Assembly (NCBI RefSeq): GCF_042646065.1
Contig: NZ_JBHRTA010000038.1
Location: forward strand, 62,001-126,000
DNA: 64,000 nucleotides
Origin: Parapedobacter deserti
GTDB taxonomy: Bacteria > Bacteroidota > Bacteroidia > Sphingobacteriales > Sphingobacteriaceae
Reading direction: 5' to 3'
Shown here one piece after another: positions 51,586-60,094 of this stretch. A model generated the notes under the pieces. That model ran no database searches. It saw only the letters and a list, made by a program, of their open reading frames with translations, and was not told where the DNA came from. Made by a program: the position numbers and the translations under genes. Every line of letters begins with the position of its first letter. Position 1 is the stretch's first letter.

Positions 51586-52686
51586 ATGATGAACGAGCGG
51601 GAATTTATGACACAAGCCGACAGGTATTTGAGCGGCGAAATGAACGCAGCCGAACGGTCGGCTTTCGAAAACTATTGCGAAACGGATCCGATTGCCGCTG
51701 AACAATTGGAGCAGCATCGGTTGTTTTTAGAGCAGCTAAGGCACCAGGCCGACCGGGCAGCATTCAAAGAGACGTTATCATCCGTGGCGGCAGCATACCA
51801 TGATAGGCCGGTTCGAGCGGGGGAAACACAACAACAACCCTTGATTGTTGCATTATGGAACCGATTCAAAATCAATTCGCTGGTTGCGGCGAGCGTCGCC
51901 ATCGTTGCAGTATTCTCCACACTGTGGCTGTCAGGATATTACCAAACCATAGAAAAGACGACGTCTAACTACAGCGCCTTGCGGAGGGACATGAACACAG
52001 TGAAAAGAAATGTAAATGCCCAGAATGCGGTAATCCGAAACATCAACGAAAAGCAGAAAGGTGGGGCAGCGAGCCATTTCGGTGCCACGGGATTTTTGGT
52101 CGCTTCAAATGGTTACGTGGTGACCAACTACCACGTTGTGAAAGGTGCAGACTCCGTACACCTGCAAAATACCAAAGGCCATTCATATCGGGCAGATGTG
52201 ATTTACATCGACCCTACACATGATCTAGCTATGTTGCGTATCACCGATAGCGCCTTCCAGGCGTTGAAAAGCATTCCATATACGTTCAAGGAAACCGCTT
52301 CAGACCTTGGAGAGGATGTGTACACCATCGGATTCCCCCGCGATGAGATTGTGTATGGGCAGGGGTATTTAAGTTCACGTACCGGCTATGCTGGTGATAC
52401 CACAGCCTATCAGCTGTCCATTCCGGTCAACCCCGGCAACAGCGGGGGCCCTGTCGTAGACAGCCGGGGGCAGGTCATTGGCATCATCAGTGGTAAACAG
52501 ACGGGAATTGACGGCGTTTCATTTGCCATTAAAACCGAGGCGCTTTTAAAATCGATTTCGGCAATACCGCCTGATTCGCTGGAGAACAAGCTGGTCATCA
52601 ACAAAAAAAATATGCTGAATGGGCTAACCCGCACGGAGCAAGTAAAGCGGATTCAAGACTATGTTTATATGGTCAAGGTTTTTTAG
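51586..52686 (+). CDS. Membrane-anchored HtrA-like serine protease with an anti-sigma-like cytoplasmic domain
   Basis: The 366-residue protein has three parts. Residues 1-92 are a soluble helical segment (MTQADRYLSGEMNAAERSAF, then an acidic CETDP) of the kind found at the N-terminus of anti-sigma factors, without the zinc cysteine motif. Residues 96-117 are one membrane helix. Residues 130-160 look coiled coil, and residues 160-340 form a trypsin-fold HtrA-like protease with His183 (TNYHVVKG), Asp213 (THDLAML) and Ser286 (NPGNSGGPV). No PDZ domain follows. Placed seven bases after a sigma factor gene, it would hold that sigma at the membrane while its protease domain faces the periplasm. A terminator follows. 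Confidence 0.85.
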   Translation: MMNEREFMTQADRYLSGEMNAAERSAFENYCETDPIAAEQLEQHRLFLEQLRHQADRAAFKETLSSVAAAYHDRPVRAGETQQQPLIVALWNRFKINSLVAASVAIVAVFSTLWLSGYYQTIEKTTSNYSALRRDMNTVKRNVNAQNAVIRNINEKQKGGAASHFGATGFLVASNGYVVTNYHVVKGADSVHLQNTKGHSYRADVIYIDPTHDLAMLRITDSAFQALKSIPYTFKETASDLGEDVYTIGFPRDEIVYGQGYLSSRTGYAGDTTAYQLSIPVNPGNSGGPVVDSRGQVIGIISGKQTGIDGVSFAIKTEALLKSISAIPPDSLENKLVINKKNMLNGLTRTEQVKRIQDYVYMVKVF

Positions 52687-52704
52687 GACGGTGTGAAATA
52701 ACGG

Positions 52705-52741
52705 AAAGCGGTTGACGCTTTTCAGATCAACCGCTTTTTTT
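52705..52741 (+). terminator. Intrinsic terminator after the sigma-protease operon
   Basis: AAAGCGGTTGA (52705-52715) pairs perfectly with TCAACCGCTTT (52727-52737), an 11-bp stem with an 11-base loop, followed by T residues to 52741. Confidence 0.85.
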
Positions 52742-52767
52742 ATATGTCCGTTTTGCCATTTATCACG

Positions 52768-53403
52768 TTATAAATTTGGCTGGGGGGTGGTGCGCAGGTA
52801 CGGTTTAATGACCTTATGACCTTTGGGAAATTTGGACGGGATTTCTTCTGTCGGGATCGCCGGAACAACGATCACGTCGTCTCCATGTTTCCAATCGGCT
52901 GGTGTGGCCACACTATAGTTGTCCGTAAGCTGCAAAGAATCGATAACCCTGATGATTTCTATGAAGTTGCGGCCTGTCGAAGCGGGATAGGTAAGCGTAA
53001 GCTTAATCTTCCGGTCCGGTCCGATAATGAATACCGATCGTACTGTAGCCGTAGCAGACGCGTTTGGATGGATCATATCGTAAAGTTCGGATACCTTCCG
53101 GTCCTCATCCGCAATCAGCGGAAAATCCACTTCGCAGTTCTGCGTTTCGTTAATATCATTAATCCACCCGATGTGCTGGTCCAGCGGGTCAACACTGACG
53201 GCCAGCACTTTGACGTTGCGCTTGTCGAACTCCGCCTTCAAATTGGCTGTGCGGCCTAATTCTGTCGTGCACACCGGCGTGTAGTCGGCGGGATGCGAGA
53301 ATAGCACGACCCAGCTACCTTCCGTGTAGTCATAGAAATCAATTTCTCCTATTGTCGTCACCGCTTTAAAATTTGGCGCGGTATCACCCAATCGTAGACT
53401 CAT
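52768..53403 (-). CDS. 1-Cys peroxiredoxin (Prx6 type)
   Basis: The 211-residue thiol peroxidase reduces hydrogen and alkyl peroxides. The peroxidatic cysteine is C45 in DYTPVCTTELG; the PADYTPVCTTE form and the long C-terminal arm (PAIPTEEIPSKFPKGHK) are those of the Prx6 subfamily. It is preceded by a TAAATTTG promoter, a palindrome over that promoter and an unusually strong Shine-Dalgarno sequence. Confidence 0.93.
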   Translation of the reverse strand: MSLRLGDTAPNFKAVTTIGEIDFYDYTEGSWVVLFSHPADYTPVCTTELGRTANLKAEFDKRNVKVLAVSVDPLDQHIGWINDINETQNCEVDFPLIADEDRKVSELYDMIHPNASATATVRSVFIIGPDRKIKLTLTYPASTGRNFIEIIRVIDSLQLTDNYSVATPADWKHGDDVIVVPAIPTEEIPSKFPKGHKVIKPYLRTTPQPNL

Positions 53404-53410
53404 ATTTAGT

Positions 53411-53418
53411 TCCTCCTT
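53411..53418 (-). promoter_or_regulatory. Strong Shine-Dalgarno of the peroxiredoxin gene
   Basis: The minus strand reads AAGGAGGA, eight bases before the ATG. Nearly all other genes in the window lack such a site, so this gene is set up for high translation. Confidence 0.7.
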
Positions 53419-53433
53419 TATGTGACCTGTTTA

Positions 53434-53452
53434 ATCTACAAATTTAGTAGAT
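53434..53452 (-). promoter_or_regulatory. Promoter and palindrome of the peroxiredoxin gene
   Basis: TAAATTTG (minus strand, 53446-53439) lies inside ATCTAC-N7-GTAGAT, a perfect 6-bp inverted repeat at 53434-53452, a likely operator for a redox regulator. Confidence 0.45.
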
Positions 53453-53508
53453 TTTTAGAAAATTCCAAATTCTGTAACAAAATGTTGTACGCTTACATCT
53501 AAAACAGT

Positions 53509-54258
53509 ATGGAAGGAGAATCGTTTGGGGAAATTTCACCCTTCTATCGAAAAAGGGTAATGATCGAGCTTGCGTTCTGGCAGCGTAAGATGACGGGAAA
53601 GCAGCCACTCGGTAATGTCTGGGCTAAGAACATACAGACGAAACTCAATAACCTGATTCCCGAGAAAGTTCACCAGGCAATTACATTCACTATTGAAAAG
53701 ATGGTAAAGGCCGTACTTTTCGGGGCAGGATATACGACATCGCAGCCAAAGGAGTACAGCAGTTTTCAGCTGCGTGAGGCGTACGTGAAGAGGCTTATCG
53801 AGACGTATAAAAAAACGGCATCGTTAGAGGGTGCGGTCACCGGGGCGGGGGGCATCCTGATGGGGATGGCAGATTTCCCTGCTTTATTGGCCATCAAGAT
53901 GAAAATGTTGTTTGATATTGCTGCGATCTACGGTTATGATGTAGGGGAATATAAAGAACGACTTTTTTTGCTTACCGTATTCCAGTTGGCCTTTTCGAGC
54001 CATAAACATCGGGCCGAAGTATACGATCGGTTGCGTCATTGGGAGGCATATGCGGAAAGGCTGCCCGATGATATCGATAGTTTTGATTGGCGCACATTTC
54101 AGCTGGAATACCGCGACTATATTGATCTGGCCAAAATGGCACAGTTAATACCGGTCATCGGTGCAGCTGTCGGTGCGGTGGTCAACTACCGGCTGGTGCA
54201 GCAGCTGGGGACCGCTGTCATGAATTGTTACCGGATGAGGTTGCTGAACGAGAAATAG
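53509..54258 (+). CDS. EcsC family protein
   Basis: The 249-residue product has the EcsC layout: a helical N-terminal half, TASLEGAVTGAGGILMGMADFPALLAIK near residue 103 and LAKMAQLIPVIGAAVGAVVNYRLVQQLG near residue 203, two hydrophobic hairpins likely to contact membrane. EcsC is linked to an ABC transporter in Bacillus, but no such gene is near here. Function unknown. Confidence 0.85.
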   Translation: MEGESFGEISPFYRKRVMIELAFWQRKMTGKQPLGNVWAKNIQTKLNNLIPEKVHQAITFTIEKMVKAVLFGAGYTTSQPKEYSSFQLREAYVKRLIETYKKTASLEGAVTGAGGILMGMADFPALLAIKMKMLFDIAAIYGYDVGEYKERLFLLTVFQLAFSSHKHRAEVYDRLRHWEAYAERLPDDIDSFDWRTFQLEYRDYIDLAKMAQLIPVIGAAVGAVVNYRLVQQLGTAVMNCYRMRLLNEK

Positions 54259-54294
54259 GTAGCTGAGTATTATTATTACATTACTGCAAAGCCA

Positions 54295-55116
54295 ATGAAT
54301 CTGGATACGTTAGCAGTCATACGAGCGGGATACAAGCCGGTACAGCCCACTGTGCGGCAGTCGGGTGGATCAGTCGCTTACCTGGAAATGCTGCCTGATC
54401 ATCGGCTGCAACCTTTTATTCACTGCTATTGGCAGCTCAAAACAAGCGTGCCGCTGGAAAATCCATTCCTTTACCGTGTAGTCGCGGACGGTTGCATCGA
54501 TATCTTCTTCGAGGCAGATCGACCTGAGAAAAGCTTCGTAATGGGCTTCTGTAAGCAGTACACAGAATTCGAATTGGACAGTGTGTTTAACTATGTCGGT
54601 GTTCGGTTTCTGCCTACGATGTTCCCTCAGTTGTTCAAGATCGATGCATCGTCGCTAAGCAACCGCACCGAAGACTTGGAGGCTGTCATTCCTTCCACAG
54701 CTCGGTTTGTCGCCGAGCGGTTTGTTCCAGGTTTGCCAACCAGTGCTATTCGGCAACAGCTGGATGACTATTTCCTTCGACATATCGCCCGCACCGATTT
54801 TAACCATGACCCCCGTCTATACGGTGCCATAGCCACGATCATGCAGAAATCGGGCGTTTTAACTATAGAAAAGGACATTGATAGCGGTATCAGCCCGCGA
54901 CAGCTACGGAGACTTTTCGAATACTATATTGGCGATACGGCAAAAACGTTCTCGAAAATAGTGCGTTTCCAAAATATCCTCCGCGCCAAGCCATCAACCC
55001 ACAGTCTCCGGGAGAATAAACTGTTTTATGATGCGGGGTATTACGATCAGGCGCACTTTATTAAAGCGTTCAAAAGCCTCTACGGGGTGACACCAAGCCG
55101 AGCCTTTGGGCGGTAA
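54295..55116 (+). CDS. AraC-family transcriptional regulator (DUF6597-type N-terminus)
   Basis: The 273-residue protein has an N-terminal HRLQPFIHCYWQLKT domain with VADGCIDIFFE (about 35-70), typical of AraC regulators with a DUF6597-like sensor, and a C-terminal helix-turn-helix with ISPRQLRRLFEYYIG and LFYDAGYYDQAHFIKAFKS (about 200-265). It lies 67 bases before a VOC protein, which may be its target or ligand partner. Confidence 0.87.
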   Translation: MNLDTLAVIRAGYKPVQPTVRQSGGSVAYLEMLPDHRLQPFIHCYWQLKTSVPLENPFLYRVVADGCIDIFFEADRPEKSFVMGFCKQYTEFELDSVFNYVGVRFLPTMFPQLFKIDASSLSNRTEDLEAVIPSTARFVAERFVPGLPTSAIRQQLDDYFLRHIARTDFNHDPRLYGAIATIMQKSGVLTIEKDIDSGISPRQLRRLFEYYIGDTAKTFSKIVRFQNILRAKPSTHSLRENKLFYDAGYYDQAHFIKAFKSLYGVTPSRAFGR

Positions 55117-55183
55117 GTTGTCCGGTTTTTACAATCTTAGGGAACTTGCTTCGTGCAACTTTGCATAACAAAAACAATTCGTT

Positions 55184-55651
55184 ATGCACTATTTGTTCAC
55201 CTGGCTTGCTGTTCTTTGCTGCGTTGGCATTGCAAGCGCACAAACTGAAACCATTAAAACACGACAGAATATGAAACTAAATGCAGGAATCATCACCGAA
55301 AAATTGGCTGAAAGCAAGGCTTTCTACACCGAAACGCTGGGATTTGGAGTAACGTTCGAAAATGAGTTTTATCTCCTATTACATACACCCGGACGCACCG
55401 CGGAAATCAGCTTTTTATTGCCTGACCACCCTACGCAGCAACCGTTATTCCGGTCGGCATTTGGCGGTCAGGGTGTCTACCTCACCATCGAAGTAGAGAA
55501 CGTGGATGAGTTATATGAAGCGGTAAAAGCGAAAGGTGTCCCCATAAAAATTGACTTAAGGGACGAACCATGGGGTGACAGGCACTTTGCCATTGTAGAT
55601 CCCAACGGCGTTGGGATCGATATCGTTACTTATTCAGGAACGGCGCAGTAA
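55184..55651 (+). CDS. VOC-superfamily (glyoxalase-like) protein with an N-terminal signal peptide
   Basis: The 155-residue frame starts with a good signal peptide (MHYLFTWLAVLCCVGIASAQ), unusual because VOC proteins are normally cytoplasmic. The VOC part (from about residue 30, MKLNAGIITEKLAESKAFYT) has the paired beta-alpha-beta-beta-beta units with GFGVTFENEFY and DPNGVGIDIV. If translation starts at 55271 instead, the product is a cytoplasmic 126-residue protein. No metal triad can be assigned with confidence. It follows an AraC regulator. A long stem terminator lies 170 bases beyond. Confidence 0.78.
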   Translation: MHYLFTWLAVLCCVGIASAQTETIKTRQNMKLNAGIITEKLAESKAFYTETLGFGVTFENEFYLLLHTPGRTAEISFLLPDHPTQQPLFRSAFGGQGVYLTIEVENVDELYEAVKAKGVPIKIDLRDEPWGDRHFAIVDPNGVGIDIVTYSGTAQ

Positions 55652-55825
55652 AACTAGCGGATAGGCTGAATTGACCCGTTCGGTATGAAAGATTCTACGA
55701 TTTAATTGCTGGCAGCTTTACAACAGACGAGCTCTTCGGGGTCAACTAGTTACAGCAGGTAGTTGAATACGCTGAAACGTAGAGCTTTGATGGCAGTACA
55801 CCGTATGTGTAGCTGAGTTTTCGGC

Positions 55826-55851
55826 AAAACACTATGCTTGCATAGTGTTTT
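55826..55851. terminator. Perfect 11-bp stem terminator, probably bidirectional
   Basis: AAAACACTATG-CTTG-CATAGTGTTTT with A-tract and T-tract on both sides. It separates the VOC gene from the acyl-CoA dehydrogenase gene and abuts the latter's promoter. Confidence 0.75.
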
Positions 55852-55855
55852 TCTC

Positions 55856-55863
55856 TATCTTTG
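55856..55863 (+). promoter_or_regulatory. TAnnTTTG promoter element of the acyl-CoA dehydrogenase gene
   Basis: TATCTTTG, five bases after the terminator stem and 57 bases before the ATG at 55921. Confidence 0.5.
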
Positions 55864-55920
55864 CTTACGTAGGCGATGCATCCGTTTCCAACGGACGGCA
55901 ATTAAAAAAACCTGCAAATT

Positions 55921-57063
55921 ATGATATTTGAACTCACCGAAGAACACCGAATGATCCGGGATGCTGCCCGTGATTTTGCCCAAAATGCATTGAAACCGGG
56001 CGTTATCGAGCGCGATGAGCATCAGGAATTTCCCGCGGCACAAATCAAGAAACTGGGCGAATTGGGCTTTCTGGGGATGATGGTCGACCCCGCGTACAAT
56101 GGAGCGGGGCTGGATACCGTATCGTACGTAGTGGTCATGGAAGAATTGTCAAAAATAGATGCATCAGCTTCGGTGGTGGTGTCTGTCAACAATTCATTGG
56201 TGTGCTATGGCATTGAAAAATATGGTACGGAGGAGCAGAAGCACAACTATCTAAAGCCGTTGGCGGCGGGAGAGCAAATCGGGGCATTCTGCCTTTCGGA
56301 GCCTGAGGCAGGATCGGATGCGACATCTCAGCGGACCACAGCAGAGGACAGGGGAGACCATTACCTGCTAAACGGCACCAAAAACTGGATAACCAACGGA
56401 AGTACGGCGTCCACTTACCTTGTTATCGCGCAAACGTATCCGGAAAAAGGACATAGTGGTATCAATGCACTCATCGTCGAAAAAGGAATGGAAGGCTTTT
56501 CGATAGGGCCTAAAGAAAATAAGTTGGGTATCCGGGGTTCGGATACCCATTCGCTTCATTTTAACGACGTGAAGGTGCCCAAAGAAAACCGGATCGGCCA
56601 GGACGGTTTCGGATTCAAGTTTGCAATGAAGACGCTCGAAGGCGGGCGGATCGGTATTGCGGCGCAGGCCCTGGGCATTGCTTCGGGAGCGTATGAACTT
56701 GCGCTGAACTATGCGAAAGAGCGCCGAACTTTCGGCAAAATCATTGCGCAGCACCAGGCCATTCAATTCAAGCTGGCTGATATGGCCACGCAGATCGAAG
56801 CGGCAAGGCTGCTTTGCCTGAAGGCAGCATGGCTTAAAGACAACGGCCAACCGTATGCCCAAGCAGCGTCCATGGCAAAATTGTATGCCGCTGACGTAGC
56901 CATGAAAACTACCGTTGAGGCGGTGCAGATACATGGCGGCTATGGCTACGTGAAGGAGTACCATGTAGAGCGTCTGATGCGTGATGCAAAGATCACCCAG
57001 ATCTACGAGGGAACTTCGGAAATACAGCGGCTGGTGATTTCCCGGGAGCTGTTGAAAGATTGA
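55921..57063 (+). CDS. Acyl-CoA dehydrogenase
   Basis: The 380-residue flavoenzyme has the FAD-binding IGAFCLSEPEAGSDAT near residue 120, ITNGSTASTYLV, the catalytic-base region with the Glu in QIYEGTSEIQRLVI near residue 362 and the GGYGYVKEYHVERLMRDAKI block. It oxidises acyl-CoA to the trans-2-enoyl-CoA, most like the short-chain or butyryl type. No electron-transfer flavoprotein or thiolase gene is adjacent. Confidence 0.94.
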   Translation: MIFELTEEHRMIRDAARDFAQNALKPGVIERDEHQEFPAAQIKKLGELGFLGMMVDPAYNGAGLDTVSYVVVMEELSKIDASASVVVSVNNSLVCYGIEKYGTEEQKHNYLKPLAAGEQIGAFCLSEPEAGSDATSQRTTAEDRGDHYLLNGTKNWITNGSTASTYLVIAQTYPEKGHSGINALIVEKGMEGFSIGPKENKLGIRGSDTHSLHFNDVKVPKENRIGQDGFGFKFAMKTLEGGRIGIAAQALGIASGAYELALNYAKERRTFGKIIAQHQAIQFKLADMATQIEAARLLCLKAAWLKDNGQPYAQAASMAKLYAADVAMKTTVEAVQIHGGYGYVKEYHVERLMRDAKITQIYEGTSEIQRLVISRELLKD

Positions 57064-57152
57064 GCCCGGTCGCAGGTTTTCGCGCAGCGAACGTGTTCCG
57101 CGCGTTCAAATGAGAATTAGCAGCTAATTTCACAAACATATTATCATCAACA

Positions 57153-58091
57153 ATGATTACGATTGGTAATGACCAAGTAGCAGATGCATTGGCTTATGAC
57201 CGGCTGATAGAAGCGTTACGAGACATGTTTTGTTCGACATATACCATGCCGGTGCGGCACCATCATTTTTATAAGACGGTTGAATCTGTTGAAAACACGG
57301 TAATTTTGATGCCCGTATGGAACGATCGCTACTTGGGCATTAAGCAAGTAGTTGTTGCGCCGGCAAACGGAGAGAAAGGGCTTCCCGCCATTCATGCGCA
57401 TTATATGTTGATGGACGCCGTTACCGGACAGCCGCTGGCACAGCTGAATGCTGCGCAGCTAACCGCGCGGCGTACGGCCTGTACGTCTGCACTGGCGGCA
57501 TCGTTTTTGGCCCCAAAAGATGCAGAGTCCTTGCTGATCGTAGGAGGAGGAAAGGTGGCGCAGCACTTGGTTCAAGCACACACCGTGATGCGGTCATACC
57601 GTCGGATATCGATATGGACGCGCCATGCCGCTAATTCGCAGGACTTTGCAGCGCATCTGGCCACCTTGGGTCACCGGGTGGAGATCGAACGCGACCTCGA
57701 AAAAGCAGCTCGTGATGCGGATGTGATTGCCTGCGCTACATTATCTCCGTCGCCGCTTATCCGTGGGGAATGGCTGAAGCCGGGTACCCACCTCGACCTC
57801 ATCGGTTCGCATACGCCCAACACCAGGGAGGTCGATGACGAAGCTATCAGGAGAAGCACCATCTTTGTGGATTCGCGGGAAGGAGCGCTCCACGAAACGG
57901 GAGAGTTGGCTATCCCCATTGCCCAGGGGGTGCTTGACCCCGCGGAGGTGCAAGCCGATATCGCCGAGTTGGTCAAGGGTGTACATCCTGGCAGAACAGA
58001 TCCCGGAGAAATAACCCTTTTCAAATCGGCAGGACTCGCCGTGGAAGATCTGGCAGCCGCCCTGCTGGTGTATGAGTCGGTGCGCGGTTGA
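57153..58091 (+). CDS. Ornithine cyclodeaminase / mu-crystallin family imine reductase
   Basis: The 312-residue NAD(P)-binding protein has the family core QLNAAQLTARRTACTSALAA near residue 90, the Rossmann motif LLIVGGGKVAQHLVQAH near residue 128 and DLIGSHTPNTREVDDEAI near residue 215. Family members include ornithine cyclodeaminase and ketimine or pyrroline-2-carboxylate reductases (the LhpI type of trans-3-hydroxyproline metabolism). A link to the hydroxyproline operon at 15-20 kb is possible but unproved. It is 89 bases after the acyl-CoA dehydrogenase gene. Confidence 0.85.
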   Translation: MITIGNDQVADALAYDRLIEALRDMFCSTYTMPVRHHHFYKTVESVENTVILMPVWNDRYLGIKQVVVAPANGEKGLPAIHAHYMLMDAVTGQPLAQLNAAQLTARRTACTSALAASFLAPKDAESLLIVGGGKVAQHLVQAHTVMRSYRRISIWTRHAANSQDFAAHLATLGHRVEIERDLEKAARDADVIACATLSPSPLIRGEWLKPGTHLDLIGSHTPNTREVDDEAIRRSTIFVDSREGALHETGELAIPIAQGVLDPAEVQADIAELVKGVHPGRTDPGEITLFKSAGLAVEDLAAALLVYESVRG

Positions 58092-58191
58092 AAAGGTAAA
58101 GGTTTATTTTGTCCTAATGATGTTACAAGCGTGCGCAAATCTGGGGCATGAAATGTTAATATCTGACTACCTTTCGTGGTGTATCTTGCTT

Positions 58192-58199
58192 TATATTTG
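58192..58199 (+). promoter_or_regulatory. TAnnTTTG promoter element of the DUF885 gene
   Basis: TATATTTG, 54 bases before the ATG at 58254. Confidence 0.5.
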
Positions 58200-58253
58200 C
58201 CTAAACCCCGTTAGAAACCTTTTGCATTTGATTCGGAGAGGTAATTATTTGAT

Positions 58254-60032
58254 ATGAAACATTATTTGCGAACTGCGATTGCTGCATCGATCCTTGCCAT
58301 CACCGGGCCTGTAACGGCACAGGCTCAGCAAAACAATCATTTAGCCAGTCTTTATGAACAGGCCAGCGAGGTTTCGGGCTTGGTGGTCCAATACGGTCAG
58401 GATACGCGGGCGGTCGAGTACTTTTACGGACCAATGGCTTCCGTTCAAGGAAGAGGCGCTGCATATGTACATTCGCCGGAACAATTGGACCGGTTGAGGC
58501 GGCTAAATAAGGAATACCTTGATAAGCTGAAAACACTGGATTTCGACCGGTTCAGTATACACGGGCAAGTGGACTACATCCTGCTGAAACGTAAAATCGA
58601 GCGGAGTGAAGAAACGCTGGCTGCCGAAAAGGTCGATTACCAAAAGGTTGTCCGATGGATGCCATTTGCCGATTCCATTTATGCATTCGAACGGTTGAGG
58701 CGGAAGGGTACTTCGGTAGATGGCGAAGCGGTAGCAAATTCGCTGCATGGAGCGCTCCAGCAATTGACTGAAGCCCAGGCGCTGTTAACAAAGGAAGATG
58801 CGCTGGATGCCGCGTTGGCTGACTACGCATCCAGCGCGGTGCTGGATCTGAAGGCACGCCTCAAAAACGCTTTCGATTTTTACAATGGGTACGACCCCCT
58901 ATTCACGTGGTGGGTGCCCGAACCGTACAACGCATTGGACACGGCACTTGAACGCTACGGGAAGCTTATTTTAAGTAAAAGTGACGCCAAGCCGTTTGAC
59001 GACGGCAGTAATATTGGCGGAAGGCCAATAGGCCGGGAAGCGTTTGTCAAAGCGCTTCGTGATGATATGATTCCTTATACTCCAGAGGAATTGCTCAAAC
59101 TGGCGGACCAAGAATTTGCGTGGTGCGAAGCGGAACTGCTGAAGGCCTCGCGTGAGATGGGTTTCGGTGATGACTGGAAAGCGGCGCAGGAAAAGGTTAA
59201 AAATAGCTATGTACCACCGGGAAAACAACCTGAGTTGATCATTGAACTGTATAAAGACGCGAATGATTTCATCAAAGGAAAGGATTTGGTAACCATGCCT
59301 CCGCTTTCCGAAGAAACTTGGGGCATGTTTATGATGTCACCCGAGCAGCAGTTAGTTAGCCCGTTTTTCCTCGGCGGACGCAACATCATGGTTTCCTATC
59401 CGACCAACACGATGAGCCATGACCGGAAGCTGATGAGTATGCGAGGCAACAATCCTTATTTTTCACGGGGTACCGTGCAGCACGAATTGGTGCCTGGTCA
59501 CCACTTCCAGTACTTCATGAATAGTCGCTACAAGCCCTATCGGGCCGAGGCATTTCGTACACCGTTTTGGACGGAGGGGTGGACGCTCTATTGGGAACTG
59601 CTGCTGTACGATCTCGGATTTGCTAAAACTCCGGAAGAACGGATCGGTATGCTGTTTTGGCGGATGCACCGCTGTGCACGAATTACCTTTTCCATCAATT
59701 ACCATTTGGGCAAATGGACACCGCAGCAGTGCGTCGACTACCTCGTGGACCGCGTTGGGCATGAACCGTCGACGGCACACGGTGAAGTCAAGCGCTCGTT
59801 TGAGGCTAACTACGGCCCACTATACCAACTTGCTTATCTCACCGGTGGATTACAGGTCTGGAGCCTGAAAAAAGAACTGGTTGATACCGGCAAGATGACC
59901 TATAAGGAGTTTCATGATCAGATTATCAAAGAAAATTACCTGCCCATTGAACTGCTCCGTGCTACGCTGACTAACCAAAAGCTGAACCGCGATTTCCAAA
60001 GCAGTTGGAGGTTTTATGCGTTTGACAACTGA
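58254..60032 (+). CDS. DUF885 family zinc metallohydrolase, exported
   Basis: The 592-residue product has a signal peptide (MKHYLRTAIAASILAITGPV, cleavage after AQA), then the DUF885 domain with the zinc motif QHELVPGHHFQ (His409, Glu410, His414 area, HExxPGHH) and TEGWTLYWELLLYDLGF downstream providing the third ligand glutamate. DUF885 proteins resemble carboxypeptidases or angiotensin-converting-enzyme-like peptidases. With the amino acid permease and S9 peptidase that follow, a peptide-scavenging role is plausible. Confidence 0.88.
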   Translation: MKHYLRTAIAASILAITGPVTAQAQQNNHLASLYEQASEVSGLVVQYGQDTRAVEYFYGPMASVQGRGAAYVHSPEQLDRLRRLNKEYLDKLKTLDFDRFSIHGQVDYILLKRKIERSEETLAAEKVDYQKVVRWMPFADSIYAFERLRRKGTSVDGEAVANSLHGALQQLTEAQALLTKEDALDAALADYASSAVLDLKARLKNAFDFYNGYDPLFTWWVPEPYNALDTALERYGKLILSKSDAKPFDDGSNIGGRPIGREAFVKALRDDMIPYTPEELLKLADQEFAWCEAELLKASREMGFGDDWKAAQEKVKNSYVPPGKQPELIIELYKDANDFIKGKDLVTMPPLSEETWGMFMMSPEQQLVSPFFLGGRNIMVSYPTNTMSHDRKLMSMRGNNPYFSRGTVQHELVPGHHFQYFMNSRYKPYRAEAFRTPFWTEGWTLYWELLLYDLGFAKTPEERIGMLFWRMHRCARITFSINYHLGKWTPQQCVDYLVDRVGHEPSTAHGEVKRSFEANYGPLYQLAYLTGGLQVWSLKKELVDTGKMTYKEFHDQIIKENYLPIELLRATLTNQKLNRDFQSSWRFYAFDN

Positions 60033-60094
60033 ACAACTACCATGAATCTGACGATAAATAAAGCCCCTGGAGGCAAATTACAGCCCAGACCATA

